NCBI GenBank assembly: GCA_947458745.1
Contig: CANGYQ010000007.1
Span: 141,339-205,338, forward strand
Length of the DNA: 64,000 nt
Reading direction: 5' to 3'
Source of the DNA: Bryobacteraceae bacterium
Lineage (GTDB): Bacteria; Acidobacteriota; Terriglobia; Bryobacterales; Bryobacteraceae
Positions 54,046 through 61,830 of the stretch are shown here, one piece after another. Every line of letters begins with the position of its first letter. The stretch's first letter is position 1. The notes below the pieces were generated by a model. The model searched no databases, was not told where the DNA came from, and saw only the letters and a program-made list of their open reading frames with translations. Made by a program: the position numbers and the translations under genes.

Positions 54046-55179
54046 TTACTGCACTCGCGGATTTTGGTGATCCGCCACTATGGGGACTTTTAGGGGTACC
54101 CCTGACACTTCAACACCGAACATCTCCATTTTACGCATGGCCCGCTCCAAAGTCTCGGGAGTGGGGTGAACGTAGCGCTGCGATGTGGTCACCGATGAAT
54201 GGCCCATCAGCCGCATGATGGTGAAAGCATCGGCCCCGCCCTCACCCAGCCGCGTACCAAAGGAGTGCCGGAGCGTGTGCAACACGAATTCCGTCGGCAT
54301 CTTGAGCAGTTCCCGCACCCGCTTGTGAGTGTGCGCGAGACTGGTCTCCACAAGCCCGGCGCCGTCGGCATCGCGGAACACATACCCGGTGGCCTTCGGT
54401 GGCTTCAGCCGCTTCAGGATGCCCGCCGCGCGCGCTGTCAGCGGTACGCTGCGGGCGCGCTTGCTCTTGGCCTTGCTGCCCAGCACGGTCACGAAACCGC
54501 ACTGTGAGCCGTCAGCCGGGTCTAGCTGGACTTGCGCCCATTCAAGCGAGCAAGCCTCGCCCACGCGAAAGCCCGTGTCAATCAGGAAAGCCGCCACGTC
54601 CGCCAGTGGTCCAGGGCAAGCCGCGAGATAGTTGGGTTCGTCCTTGCGGTTGATGATGAATTCCCGCTGACGTTCGCCCGCGAGCAGACGGATACGCGGG
54701 ATACGCTGGATCAGCTTCCATTCATGGGCCAACCGCAACAGACGCCGCAAGCACGCCAACTCCCGGTTGACCGTGGCCGGACTCACGCGCCGCTTTACCT
54801 TCTTGTGCCGTGTCCGCTGACGGCTTCGGGTTTCCGCGTACCGGCCCACGGCCGCCTCATCGATCTGGTCCAGCTTCAGGCCGCTCAGCTTCTCATCCCG
54901 GAGAATGATGGTCATCAGTTGGGTGTACCACTCCGCCGTGGCCGCGCCCTTCTCAACCTTGATGGCTTCCAGGAACCGTTCCCGAAACTCCCGGAGTCTA
55001 GGGACCGGTTCCCGTGTTTCGATGCCTACCTCGCCTTTGGCCAGTTGCGTCTTGTGAGCGGCTTCCATCTGTTCCGCCACACGCCGATTGGTCTGTTTGG
55101 TGCTCTTGCGGACGCGATGCCCGTTGAAGTTGAATTCATAGCTCCAGTTGTTGGAGCCGGGTTGCTTGAACACCGCCAT
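54046..55179 (-). CDS. Tyrosine recombinase (phage-type integrase)
   Basis: About 377 residues from MAVFKQPGSNNWSYEFNFNGHRVRKSTKQTNRRVAEQ, an arm-binding-like N-terminus, with a SAM-like core-binding domain after it. The catalytic domain has Arg in DTGFRVGEACSLEW, HTLRHSFGTRL, GHSSVTTSQRYVHPTPE with the nucleophilic Tyr, and a conserved Lys region between. The ATG at 55179 follows the upstream gene's stop by one base. It should recombine the 44-base att repeats. It ends 21 bases before tRNA-Thr on the same strand, so its transcript can run into the tRNA. Confidence 0.95.
   Translation of the reverse strand: MAVFKQPGSNNWSYEFNFNGHRVRKSTKQTNRRVAEQMEAAHKTQLAKGEVGIETREPVPRLREFRERFLEAIKVEKGAATAEWYTQLMTIILRDEKLSGLKLDQIDEAAVGRYAETRSRQRTRHKKVKRRVSPATVNRELACLRRLLRLAHEWKLIQRIPRIRLLAGERQREFIINRKDEPNYLAACPGPLADVAAFLIDTGFRVGEACSLEWAQVQLDPADGSQCGFVTVLGSKAKSKRARSVPLTARAAGILKRLKPPKATGYVFRDADGAGLVETSLAHTHKRVRELLKMPTEFVLHTLRHSFGTRLGEGGADAFTIMRLMGHSSVTTSQRYVHPTPETLERAMRKMEMFGVEVSGVPLKVPIVADHQNPRVQ
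54077..54102. repeat. Left arm-type direct repeat (26 bp)
   Basis: ACTATGGGGACTT-T-TAGGGGTACCCC lies 48 bases inside the left att copy, within the 3' end of int. It matches 62000-62025 at 25 of 26 positions in the same orientation and includes the palindrome GGGGTACCCC. It is a plausible integrase arm site. Confidence 0.7.
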
Positions 55180-55180
55180 G

Positions 55181-55687
55181 CTAGGCCACCCCCGCGGGTT
55201 CGGGATACCGGGCAAGGAACCGCCGGGCATCGTCGCGCATTTCGTCAAAGTCGCGCCGGAATTCAGTCAGTAGCGATTCCGCCGCGTCTGGGGTTAGCGG
55301 TGGCGAGTCCGGCTGCCAGTAGCTCAGCACGTCAAGCGCGAATTGCTCCGCCGGTGTGCAGCATCCCCGGTTCTCGCGGTAGATCGCCCGCGCCGCCGCC
55401 AGGTGGAGCACCAGCCGCTCACTGGCCTTTTGATCCTGCTCGCTCGCTTCCAGGTCGTTCGGCTTCAACTCCGCCGCCAGCGGTTCAAGATCGAATTCAG
55501 CGATGGTGTTCTTGAAGGCCGCAATCAAGCCCAGAGCGGAGCCGTCCGAACGGTTCGTGAAGTTCTCTAGCGCCTCATTCAGCAGCAGCGCCGCGCCCGG
55601 TGTCGTGGTCTCCGGGTAAGGCTGTCCGGCCGCCCTTGCCAGTAGCGCCGTCACCAGGACGGTATCGGCGGGGGTGTTCTGTGTCAT
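55181..55687 (-). CDS. Element protein of unknown function (168 aa)
   Basis: A 168-residue acidic, helical protein starting MTQNTPADTVLVTALLARAAGQPYPETTTPG; AGGAG before ATG 55687 fixes the start. Segments such as GLIAAFKNTIAEFDLEPLAAELKPNDLEASEQDQKASERLVLHLAAARAIY suggest an all-alpha fold. I recognise no family. It is next to int (one-base gap) and probably co-transcribed with it. Confidence 0.7.
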   Translation of the reverse strand: MTQNTPADTVLVTALLARAAGQPYPETTTPGAALLLNEALENFTNRSDGSALGLIAAFKNTIAEFDLEPLAAELKPNDLEASEQDQKASERLVLHLAAARAIYRENRGCCTPAEQFALDVLSYWQPDSPPLTPDAAESLLTEFRRDFDEMRDDARRFLARYPEPAGVA

Positions 55688-55809
55688 TGAAGTGTCTCCT
55701 TTGTTCGTGGTTGATCGGGATTGTTCCCGATGTGGGAATGTTATCACCTTAAAGAGGCCCTGTTTTTGATAATTCGCCTTGTGGCACGGCTCGATAGAAT
55801 CGCCTTGCG

Positions 55810-56118
55810 GTGCCAGACAAGAAGCTAGTGAAAGACCTGTACTCACCCGAATTGATGGAGTACCTGCGCGAGCAAGGCCGGATTGGTGGCCGCATCGGCG
55901 GTAGCATCGGTGGCAAGATCGGCGGCCCTATTGGTGGCAAGATCGCCGCCGCCAACATGACACCCGAGCAGCGCCGCGAGCGCGCCCTGAAGGCCAGCCA
56001 AGCCGCTACCGTGGTGCGCCGTGCAAAGGCCGCCCAGAAGCGCGCCGCGATAGCCCAGGCCGCCGCCGATGCTGCGAAGGCCGCAAAGAAGGCCCCCGCA
56101 AAGAAGCCGAAGGCGTAG
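55810..56118 (+). CDS. Small basic protein with IGG repeats and Lys/Ala-rich tail
   Basis: A 102-residue protein from GTG 55810 (an internal ATG lies at 55855). After LYSPELMEYLREQG come five tetrapeptide-like units of the form (R/S/K/P)IGG, then KIAAANMTPEQRRERALKASQAATVV and a Lys/Ala/Pro tail (KAAKKAPAKKPKA) like histone H1-type or HU tails. It may bind nucleic acid. It is the only rightward gene of the element, divergent from the 168-residue gene. No family is recognised with confidence. Confidence 0.6.
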   Translation: MPDKKLVKDLYSPELMEYLREQGRIGGRIGGSIGGKIGGPIGGKIAAANMTPEQRRERALKASQAATVVRRAKAAQKRAAIAQAAADAAKAAKKAPAKKPKA

Positions 56119-56126
56119 CGCCCGGC

Positions 56127-56612
56127 CTAGTCCCAAGACATCACCACGCGCGCCTCAGCCTCTTTAAGATTCTTCGCCGCGTATCTCCGAATCTGCTCCG
56201 CAAGGTACCCATCAAGCGCCACCGCCACGCACCCGGCTGTCTCACGTCCGCAACCGGCCACCGCAACCACAACATCCTCGAAGACCTGAAGGTAGAGCGG
56301 ATGCCGTATGAGATTGAGCCCGTCAACCAAGCCGCGCCCGTAGTCAGTCAGCTTGCCCCAATCCGCGCCGCGCTTGCTGGTGATGCGCCGCCGGGTCTGG
56401 GTATCCTCCGCCCTTCGCTCTTCCCGCCGTTCGCGCCGGACTTGTACCGATGGATCGGGTAGCCAGTTCTCAGCAAGCCAGGCTCTCGCCTTCGCCGCGT
56501 CAAGCTGGCCATCAGCCCCCACAGGAAGCCCTTGCTTTACCAACTGGCCCACCCGTTGCCGAGAGACGCCGATCTCGCGGGCAAAGGCCGCCTGTGTCAT
56601 CAAAGGTCCCAT
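56127..56612 (-). CDS. Nu1/TerS-like HTH protein
   Basis: A 161-residue protein with AAGGAG upstream of ATG 56612. The N-terminal 55 residues (LMTQAAFAREIGVSRQRVGQLVKQGLPVGADGQLDAAKARAWLAENWLP) form a MerR/Nu1-type winged helix as in small terminase subunits. A basic linker (QVRRERREERRAEDTQTRRR) and a helical C-terminus (VFEDVVVAVAGCGRETAGCVAVALDGYLAEQIRRYAA) follow. In satellites such a protein can redirect helper packaging; a simple regulator is also possible. Confidence 0.6.
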   Translation of the reverse strand: MGPLMTQAAFAREIGVSRQRVGQLVKQGLPVGADGQLDAAKARAWLAENWLPDPSVQVRRERREERRAEDTQTRRRITSKRGADWGKLTDYGRGLVDGLNLIRHPLYLQVFEDVVVAVAGCGRETAGCVAVALDGYLAEQIRRYAAKNLKEAEARVVMSWD

Positions 56613-56741
56613 CTTGAATCTCCTTCTGAGTGCTACGTTGTCAAGTCGAAAAAACGCCAGTGACTAGCGCGGTGGTGCAGAGATTTAACCCTCGCTGGGA
56701 AGTCGGCCGGAAGGACCCGAAGATTCTCCCGGCCGCCCGTC

Positions 56742-57197
56742 TCACGGTTCGAACGTGAGTGTTCCGTGCGCTTCCAGTTCGTCCGCAAAGTGCCAGACTT
56801 GCTCGATCTCTTGCAGCAACAGTTTCAGCGCCAACGCGTACACCTCTTTGTACAGCCGCCGAAGGGTTTTCCAATCGGCTTGAGGCGAAGCGGACCACAA
56901 CAACTGGAGCGCCTTTCGCCGGTCAGAGACTACCGGCCCCGGCTTCGGCGATGGATTCGGCACCAGTGCGACGTGGCCCAACATGCCCGGCTCCGGCTTG
57001 ATCGTTGCGGAGTAGATCGGAAGCCCGAAGAATCGAGCAAGCACGATATGCGCCGACTCGTGAACCGCCACGGCGCGCCGGTCGAAATCTCGCGCCGGCC
57101 CCTGCCCGGTTGGGTAGCGCTGCAGTGGCGAATATCGGAACAGGTGGCTAGACGCTGGTCCGCCGCAAACAACCACCGCGAATTCCGCTGCCGTCAC
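56742..57197 (-). CDS. Putative zinc metallopeptidase (M41-like HExxH)
   Basis: A 151-residue protein from GTG 57197, which overlaps the upstream stop by one base (TAGTG). It contains AVAVHESAHIVLARFFGLPIYSATIKPEPGMLGHVALVP, which resembles the FtsH-type M41 peptidase helix with HESAH and the following strand. No AAA domain is attached. The C-terminal part is helical (RRLYKEVYALALKLLLQEIEQVWHFADEL) and could supply the third zinc ligand. The target is unknown; cleavage of a regulator or structural protein is possible. Confidence 0.65.
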   Translation of the reverse strand: MTAAEFAVVVCGGPASSHLFRYSPLQRYPTGQGPARDFDRRAVAVHESAHIVLARFFGLPIYSATIKPEPGMLGHVALVPNPSPKPGPVVSDRRKALQLLWSASPQADWKTLRRLYKEVYALALKLLLQEIEQVWHFADELEAHGTLTFEP

Positions 57198-57847
57198 TAG
57201 GCCGCCTCCGGTGTGGCCATCCGCCGCCGGTAGGCTTCCAGGTACTCGCGAGCGCCCACCGTTGGATTGGTCCGCAGGCTGGAAACCTCACTCGCGTGCG
57301 TGATGGTCGCGTGCTGGTGCATCGTGTGAGTCTCCGGTGTGTTGGGTGCGGCCCAGATGCACGGCGCGAACGGGTCCAAGTTCGGCACGTCTGCCGGAAT
57401 GATGGTGTCCCGGTACAGCGCGAGCAATGAGTACGGCGCCGGGGTGCCCATGATCTTGGAGAGCTTGTCGAGCAGTGGCCGCGCCTTCGCGTGCCGCTCA
57501 TCGATCTGCGCCCGCAATCCGGCAATCTCCCCTTCGATGTCGCGAGCGCGCGCCGCGGCCAGTTCCACCATGAGCCCGGCCCGTTCGGCTTCCAGCTTCG
57601 CGCGCGCCCCTTCGAGAGCATCCACCCGGGCGGATGCTTTGGCCACCGCTTCGAGTGTCGCCTCAAAGCCGGTCGAGTCCACGGCATCCGCCGCCGCTTG
57701 GCGTGTCTGTTCCGCTTCGGTGGTGGCCGAAGAAATGCGCCGGTCCACGTCCGCGCGTTTCGCCTCAAGGGTGAGAATCTTCGAGCATGTCCGGTCCGCG
57801 CTGCTGCGCTGGTCACCGGCAAAGCGGTCAATGATGTTCAAAACCAT
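57197..57847 (-). CDS. Coiled-coil element protein (216 aa)
   Basis: A protein of 216 residues starting MVLNIIDRFAGDQRSSADRTCSKI, with AAGGAAG before the ATG at 57847. Residues about 25-125 form a long coiled coil (LEAKRADVDRRISSATTEAEQTRQAAADAV, ARAKLEAERAGLMVELAAARARDIEGEIAGLRAQIDERHAK). The C-terminus is Pro- and His-rich around FAPCIWAAPNTPETHTMHQH. The layout recalls phage scaffold or capsid-associated proteins, but no family is recognised. Confidence 0.65.
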   Translation of the reverse strand: MVLNIIDRFAGDQRSSADRTCSKILTLEAKRADVDRRISSATTEAEQTRQAAADAVDSTGFEATLEAVAKASARVDALEGARAKLEAERAGLMVELAAARARDIEGEIAGLRAQIDERHAKARPLLDKLSKIMGTPAPYSLLALYRDTIIPADVPNLDPFAPCIWAAPNTPETHTMHQHATITHASEVSSLRTNPTVGAREYLEAYRRRMATPEAA

Positions 57848-58182
57848 AGTCGTTTCTTCCTTCTGTCGTCGATTCGTTGTTTCTGCAACCGGCATTCAAT
57901 CCCGATCGCCTGAACGTCTACCGCCATTGCTTGGAGTTGCCGCCGGACGCTCACCAGGTCGTGCCCTTGCCGCTGCGCTTCGTCGCAGTAGTTCAAGGCA
58001 TCGATCAGTTCGGCGTACAACTCTTCAACCGGGTCACCGATGAAGCCCGCGCCCCCGTACACAAGCCGCCCCGCGTCCCACTTGAGCCGCATGGCCTTGC
58101 GGATGGGCATCTCGATTAGCGGCTTCGGTGGTGCCTTGGGCTTCGGTGGGCGGACCGTGCCGCGCCGCGGCTTCGGGATCAT
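57838..58182 (-). CDS. Element protein of unknown function (114 aa)
   Basis: A 114-residue basic protein starting MIPKPRRGTVRPPKPKAPPKP. The ATG at 58182 overlaps the previous stop as ATGA. After the Pro/Lys-rich lead, a helical region follows (PVEELYAELIDALNYCDEAQRQGHDLVSVRRQLQAMAVDVQAIGIECRLQKQ). It overlaps the next start by ten bases. No family is recognised. Confidence 0.65.
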   Translation of the reverse strand: MIPKPRRGTVRPPKPKAPPKPLIEMPIRKAMRLKWDAGRLVYGGAGFIGDPVEELYAELIDALNYCDEAQRQGHDLVSVRRQLQAMAVDVQAIGIECRLQKQRIDDRRKKRLWF

Positions 58183-58502
58183 GACACCACCACCCAAACG
58201 GGCAGGCCGCCCATGCCCAGCACTTCGAGCGCGCGCCGCACCTCCGGCCCGTCCGATGCGGCCGGAAGGGCGATGATGTAGCCGCCCGCCGGGGTTCGCA
58301 GGATGCGGACGCCCGCCGCGTTGCAGGTTTCCGAAGGATCAGCCGACGCCGAGAATATTGGAGAAGAGCCGCCCTCAGCACTGACAAAACTGTCAAAAGT
58401 CGCTTCAGGTGGGTTTTGTCGGTTTTGTCGGTTCGCCCCCGGCCCCGCTTCCAATATTTCGGCCCGCTCCGGTGTCCAGTTGAGCCAGCGGCTAGCGCCC
58501 AT
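58179..58502 (-). CDS. Element protein of unknown function (107 aa)
   Basis: A 107-residue protein beginning MGASRWLNWTPERAEILEAGPGANRQNRQNPP. The ATG at 58502 overlaps the DUF3987 gene by 11 bases, and its stop overlaps the next start as ATGA. The second half (AGVRILRTPAGGYIIALPAASDGPEVRRALEVLGMGGLPVWVVVS) looks alpha/beta. The tight overlaps show it belongs to the replication operon. Function is unknown. Confidence 0.65.
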   Translation of the reverse strand: MGASRWLNWTPERAEILEAGPGANRQNRQNPPEATFDSFVSAEGGSSPIFSASADPSETCNAAGVRILRTPAGGYIIALPAASDGPEVRRALEVLGMGGLPVWVVVS

Positions 58503-60045
58503 TGCGAACCTCCGGGTTTACCTCGAACTCTTCCGATGGCCGCCCCAGTGATGGCGTATCCAGCGCCGATAGGATTGGCCGCACGTGGTGGTGATCGCTC
58601 AGAACCTCCAGCGCTGCGAGTGCCGCCCGTCGATTGCTCAAGCCGGACCAGCCCTTCCGGTACACCTCACGCACTCGGAGCACCCCGTCCGCGCCGATCT
58701 CACCGCGCCTGAGCTTGTCCGCCAGCGTCCGCGCCGCTCGTAGTTCGGGCGAGAGCACCGATGAATAGACGCGCCGCGCGTGGGACTCCAAGTACTGACA
58801 CCAGGCGGCCGACTGTCGCGTATGCGCAAGCCCGATCACGCCCGCGCCGCCGGTGGGATCATCCGCCAGCGAGAACAGCATGGCGAGCTTAGGCATTAGT
58901 CCGCGATACTTGGCCAGGTGCGATTCCATGATTGGGCTTTCGATGCCGGCCCGGAGCCGGTGCTCCAGTTCGGAAAGCCACGCGTTGAATAGTTCTTGCC
59001 CATCCTCCGAGAGCTTGAACCGCAAAGGGTGATCGGGATCAATGCGGGTGATGGACTCGAAGATGCCGGTTACACGCTGAATTGCGGAGTGGTTCGGCAA
59101 TCGGTCCACATTGCGCCATCGTGCCGATGGATCAGGCCAGACGAATAACTGGAAGCGTTGCATCAGGCCGTCATTCTTCGGCCCGCCTTCCATCGATTCG
59201 GCCAGGTAGCCGCGCAAGCGGTCCGGCTGAATGCCACCGAGCAGCGACACGCAAAGCGCCTTGGCATGCAGCGAGCCGCGGCCGATCCGCTCCATGGTGA
59301 AAGCACCATGCCCGCTCCAGGCTTCCAGGAAGAACCCCCGCTCATCCGCCCGGCCTTCCTGCTCCATCGCTGACAGCCAGCCGGAAAGCTCATCGCGGAA
59401 TATCAAAACGCCCGCCGGATTAGCGATCAGCACTTGATGAATGGCCGGTGCCGTCGCATCATTCACGATCAACCGCCGCGCCGGTGGTGGCATTGGTTCA
59501 CCGTCAGGCCGTGCCGGTGCTGGCTTGTTTTGCTTTCCCGCTTTAGTGGCCTCTTGCTTCCAGCCGTTCACCCGAAGGTCAAACGTCTCCTGCTCGCGTT
59601 GGTAATCGGCCATCGCTTCCAGGTCTTCATCGATCCAGCGCGCTTGGATGCCGTGCAACGGCGCCAGCGCCGCTTGGATGGTGGGTGTCTTCATCGCGCC
59701 GGGTGTTCCGACGATGCCGCCCCACAGGTTGCCGTACTCGGTCCAACTGGTGTCGAGCGCCTTCGGCTGGATCAGCGCGCGCCGTCCGGTGGCACCCGCC
59801 AGCCCGCACAACAGGGGAGCCGCCACAAAATCCGGGCAGACCTGCATGCGTTCCGCGACATCCGCCACCAGCGGCCGGAAGGCTTCAGGCAGCATCGCCA
59901 GTTCCAGCGATTCGACGGCCGGAAGCTCATCACCCAGCGGTAAGGGCTTGGACCAGCCGCCATCACCTTGCAGAGCACCACGTACCACCTCCGCCGGTGG
60001 CCCGTCGTCACCACGCGCCGCCAGCTTCGCGAGTGACGTGCTCAT
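58492..60045 (-). CDS. DUF3987 helicase-like ATPase
   Basis: A 517-residue protein from MSTSLAKLAARGDDGPPAEVV; the ATG at 60045 overlaps the primase-like gene stop as ATGA. A P-loop-like segment reads GGIVGTPGAMKTPTIQAALAPL near residue 120. LIFRDELSGWLSAMEQEGRADERGFFLEAWSGHGAFTMERIGRGSL is the typical DUF3987 Walker-B-like region. DUF3987 proteins occur in phages, plasmids and satellites next to primases and are thought to act in replication initiation. It forms a replication operon with the primase-like and HTH genes. Confidence 0.85.
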   Translation of the reverse strand: MSTSLAKLAARGDDGPPAEVVRGALQGDGGWSKPLPLGDELPAVESLELAMLPEAFRPLVADVAERMQVCPDFVAAPLLCGLAGATGRRALIQPKALDTSWTEYGNLWGGIVGTPGAMKTPTIQAALAPLHGIQARWIDEDLEAMADYQREQETFDLRVNGWKQEATKAGKQNKPAPARPDGEPMPPPARRLIVNDATAPAIHQVLIANPAGVLIFRDELSGWLSAMEQEGRADERGFFLEAWSGHGAFTMERIGRGSLHAKALCVSLLGGIQPDRLRGYLAESMEGGPKNDGLMQRFQLFVWPDPSARWRNVDRLPNHSAIQRVTGIFESITRIDPDHPLRFKLSEDGQELFNAWLSELEHRLRAGIESPIMESHLAKYRGLMPKLAMLFSLADDPTGGAGVIGLAHTRQSAAWCQYLESHARRVYSSVLSPELRAARTLADKLRRGEIGADGVLRVREVYRKGWSGLSNRRAALAALEVLSDHHHVRPILSALDTPSLGRPSEEFEVNPEVRNGR

Positions 60046-60755
60046 GCTGCCACCCCGCGCCGCTCGAAGGCCCGCCGGATGCCTTCCCGTACCGCCGCAT
60101 CCAGTTGCGCCCACCGCCGTTCATCGGCGATGGCCTGAGCGATCAGCGCCGCCACCGCGCCCGGTTCGGCCGCCCGTGCCGCTTCAAAGGCCGCCGCCAG
60201 TTGAGCCGGTTCGATGGCTTCATGGCGGAACAGCGCGCGCGCATAGACCGCCAGCGCTGCATGGGCCCCGCTCTTGTCCGCCGCCGCCTTCAGCCGTTCA
60301 AGCTGCCAGCGCCGCGCCCGCCACCAGCGCCAGCCGTCGCGCGCTTGATCCTCAGCAACCGCCCGCCGTTGCGCCGCTTGCCGCCGGTCCGCCATCGAGA
60401 GCCGCCGGGGTTCGATGAAGCCGTTCGCCTCAAGCCAGGTCAATACATCGGCCCGCCCGCAACCCAGCGCCGTTTCCACCAGGGCGAGACACCCGCCGCC
60501 GGTGGCGCTTACGTGGTCAAACCATCGCCCCCGCTCCAGGTCGATTGATACCGCCGTGGCGTTGTCACCGTCCCGCCAGAATGCCCGCGCCCGGCCGTGC
60601 CGGATAGGTCCACCACCGAGCGCGCGCCACACGTCGCCAATGTTGATGGACTCGAAGCCGCCGCCGCGATACGCTGGGGTTGTACGTTCCCCAGCCTGAA
60701 GAGTTACTACCCCGGCAGAGCCCGCTAGCCCTGCCGGGGTTTCGTTTGCGGGCAT
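60042..60755 (-). CDS. Primase-like protein (CHC2-type N-terminal domain)
   Basis: A 237-residue protein from MPANETPAGLAG, ATG 60755, one base after the HTH gene stop. The recognisable part is FESINIGDVWRALGGGPIRHGRARAFWRDGDNATAVSIDLERGRWFDHVSATGGGCLALVETALGCGRADVLTWLEANGFI. This is the layout of primase CHC2-type domains, although the zinc Cys/His set is not obvious. A basic and helical C-terminus follows, with no TOPRIM domain. It probably primes element replication together with the DUF3987 protein. Confidence 0.72.
   Translation of the reverse strand: MPANETPAGLAGSAGVVTLQAGERTTPAYRGGGFESINIGDVWRALGGGPIRHGRARAFWRDGDNATAVSIDLERGRWFDHVSATGGGCLALVETALGCGRADVLTWLEANGFIEPRRLSMADRRQAAQRRAVAEDQARDGWRWWRARRWQLERLKAAADKSGAHAALAVYARALFRHEAIEPAQLAAAFEAARAAEPGAVAALIAQAIADERRWAQLDAAVREGIRRAFERRGVAA
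60673..60740. promoter_or_regulatory. Two strong hairpins in the first codons of the primase-like gene
   Basis: GCTGGGG/CCCCAGC (about 60672-60695, 9-base loop) and ACCCCGGCAG/CTGCCGGGGT (60709-60740, 12-base loop) are both perfect. They lie 15-80 bases after the ATG on the minus-strand transcript. On the plus strand the second is followed by TTTCGTTT, as in a terminator facing antisense transcription. Confidence 0.5.
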
Positions 60756-60756
60756 C

Positions 60757-60981
60757 CTAGGCGGCCACCTTCCCGCCGATCGCCGGTTGAGCACTGACGT
60801 AGGCGTCTACATCCGCCAGGGAATAGACAACCAGCTTTGCGGACAGTTTGCGGCCCTTCGGCCCCCGGCCAAGCAAGGCCCAATTGGCGAGCGTTTTCGG
60901 TGAGATTCCGAGTCTGTTTGCTGCTTCGGTGCGCCTTAAAAAGCGCTCCGTGGTTGATTCAGGAGTGTTGCGGTGTGTCAT
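60757..60981 (-). CDS. AlpA/Xis-like helix-turn-helix protein
   Basis: A 74-residue protein: RFLRRTEAANRLGISPKTLANWALLGRGPKGRKLSAKLVVYSLADVDAYVSAQ is a MerR-type winged helix of the AlpA/excisionase group. Small proteins of this kind promote excision or activate replication genes in P4-like elements and satellites. It heads the operon with primase-like and DUF3987 genes and lies directly behind a cluster of GGTGGA repeats. Confidence 0.85.
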   Translation of the reverse strand: MTHRNTPESTTERFLRRTEAANRLGISPKTLANWALLGRGPKGRKLSAKLVVYSLADVDAYVSAQPAIGGKVAA

Positions 60982-61001
60982 CGCAACTTGAGGATCAACC
61001 C

Positions 61002-61046
61002 CTCCACCCAGGTGGAGGGAAGGTGGAAAGAGGTGGAGGAGGTGGA
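61002..61046. repeat. Phased GGTGGA repeats with one palindrome (operator or origin iterons)
   Basis: GGTGGA occurs at 61011, 61022, 61032 and 61041, spaced 11, 10 and 9 bases, that is, on one face of the helix. An inverted copy (TCCACC, 61003-61008) makes a palindrome CTCCACC-CA-GGTGGAG at 61002-61017. The cluster fills the 66-base gap between the 260-residue gene and the AlpA-like gene. Confidence 0.6.
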
Positions 61047-61047
61047 A

Positions 61048-61830
61048 CTACTTTCTCTTGGGTTCTTTCAGTAGCGTAGCTATTGCGTTTCGAATCTTGC
61101 GATCGGTGCCCAATGTTGCTTTGCTGGTGTCGTCTCGGAGCCACGCATAGAAGATAGTCTTATCCCTGTACTTCGCCTCTTCCCAGATGTGCTGATCGGG
61201 AATACCCAGGTCCCGGCACTTCAGAACTAGTCGCAAGCGGTCCGCTTGCGTTGGAGAGCGCGCCGTTTCCTGCCCTTGGGCCGTCTGCTCCGGCAGCTTC
61301 CCCTCTGCCACCAACTCCCAGGCCTTCGCCCGCCAGTGCAGCGCTGCATGAGCTAGGGCTTGCCCAGTGATTGCCCCCACGTGCCAAACCGTTTCGCGCT
61401 CCTCATCCGGTACCTGAATCCAGGGATTCACGCGAAGGCAGTAGAACGTGAAGCCTTGAGATATCTCCTCCTGCATTGGCCCGGCCAGGAAAGGGATGCT
61501 TTCCAGAATGTAGAGGACGAATCGCGGGATTTCATCGATGAGAGCCGCCTGAAACTCATCCAGGGACTTGGAGACACCGAGAACTTCCCTCGCGGTCTGG
61601 TTGAAGTAGTGCAGTGCTATGTCTTTGAGAAGAGCAGCATCGGTGCAAACGTCCTTGTTCGCCTCCCGTTCAAGTTTGGGGAAGTAATCGGCGTTAAACC
61701 GCGCCGTTTCCGCTTCCATGCGCGCGAAGGTGTGCCGGCTGATTCGTCCAATGAGGGTACGCGGCCCCTCAGTCCCTTGCGCCGGATCGGTGCCCGATGC
61801 ACTGCTCTGTTTGGTGCTGTTCTGCCCCAT
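61048..61830 (-). CDS. Element protein of unknown function (260 aa)
   Basis: A 260-residue soluble, mostly helical protein starting MGQNSTKQSSASGTDPAQGTEG (low-complexity lead). A middle helical region has FPKLEREANKDVCTDAALLKDIALHYFNQTAREVLG and IPRFVLYILESIPFLAGPM. The basic C-terminus, DRLRLVLKCRDLGIPDQHIWEEAKYRDKTIFYAWLRDDTSK, could be a helix-turn-helix. It is the first gene after the right end of the element, the position of a master regulator in many satellites, but no family is recognised. Confidence 0.65.
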   Translation of the reverse strand: MGQNSTKQSSASGTDPAQGTEGPRTLIGRISRHTFARMEAETARFNADYFPKLEREANKDVCTDAALLKDIALHYFNQTAREVLGVSKSLDEFQAALIDEIPRFVLYILESIPFLAGPMQEEISQGFTFYCLRVNPWIQVPDEERETVWHVGAITGQALAHAALHWRAKAWELVAEGKLPEQTAQGQETARSPTQADRLRLVLKCRDLGIPDQHIWEEAKYRDKTIFYAWLRDDTSKATLGTDRKIRNAIATLLKEPKRK

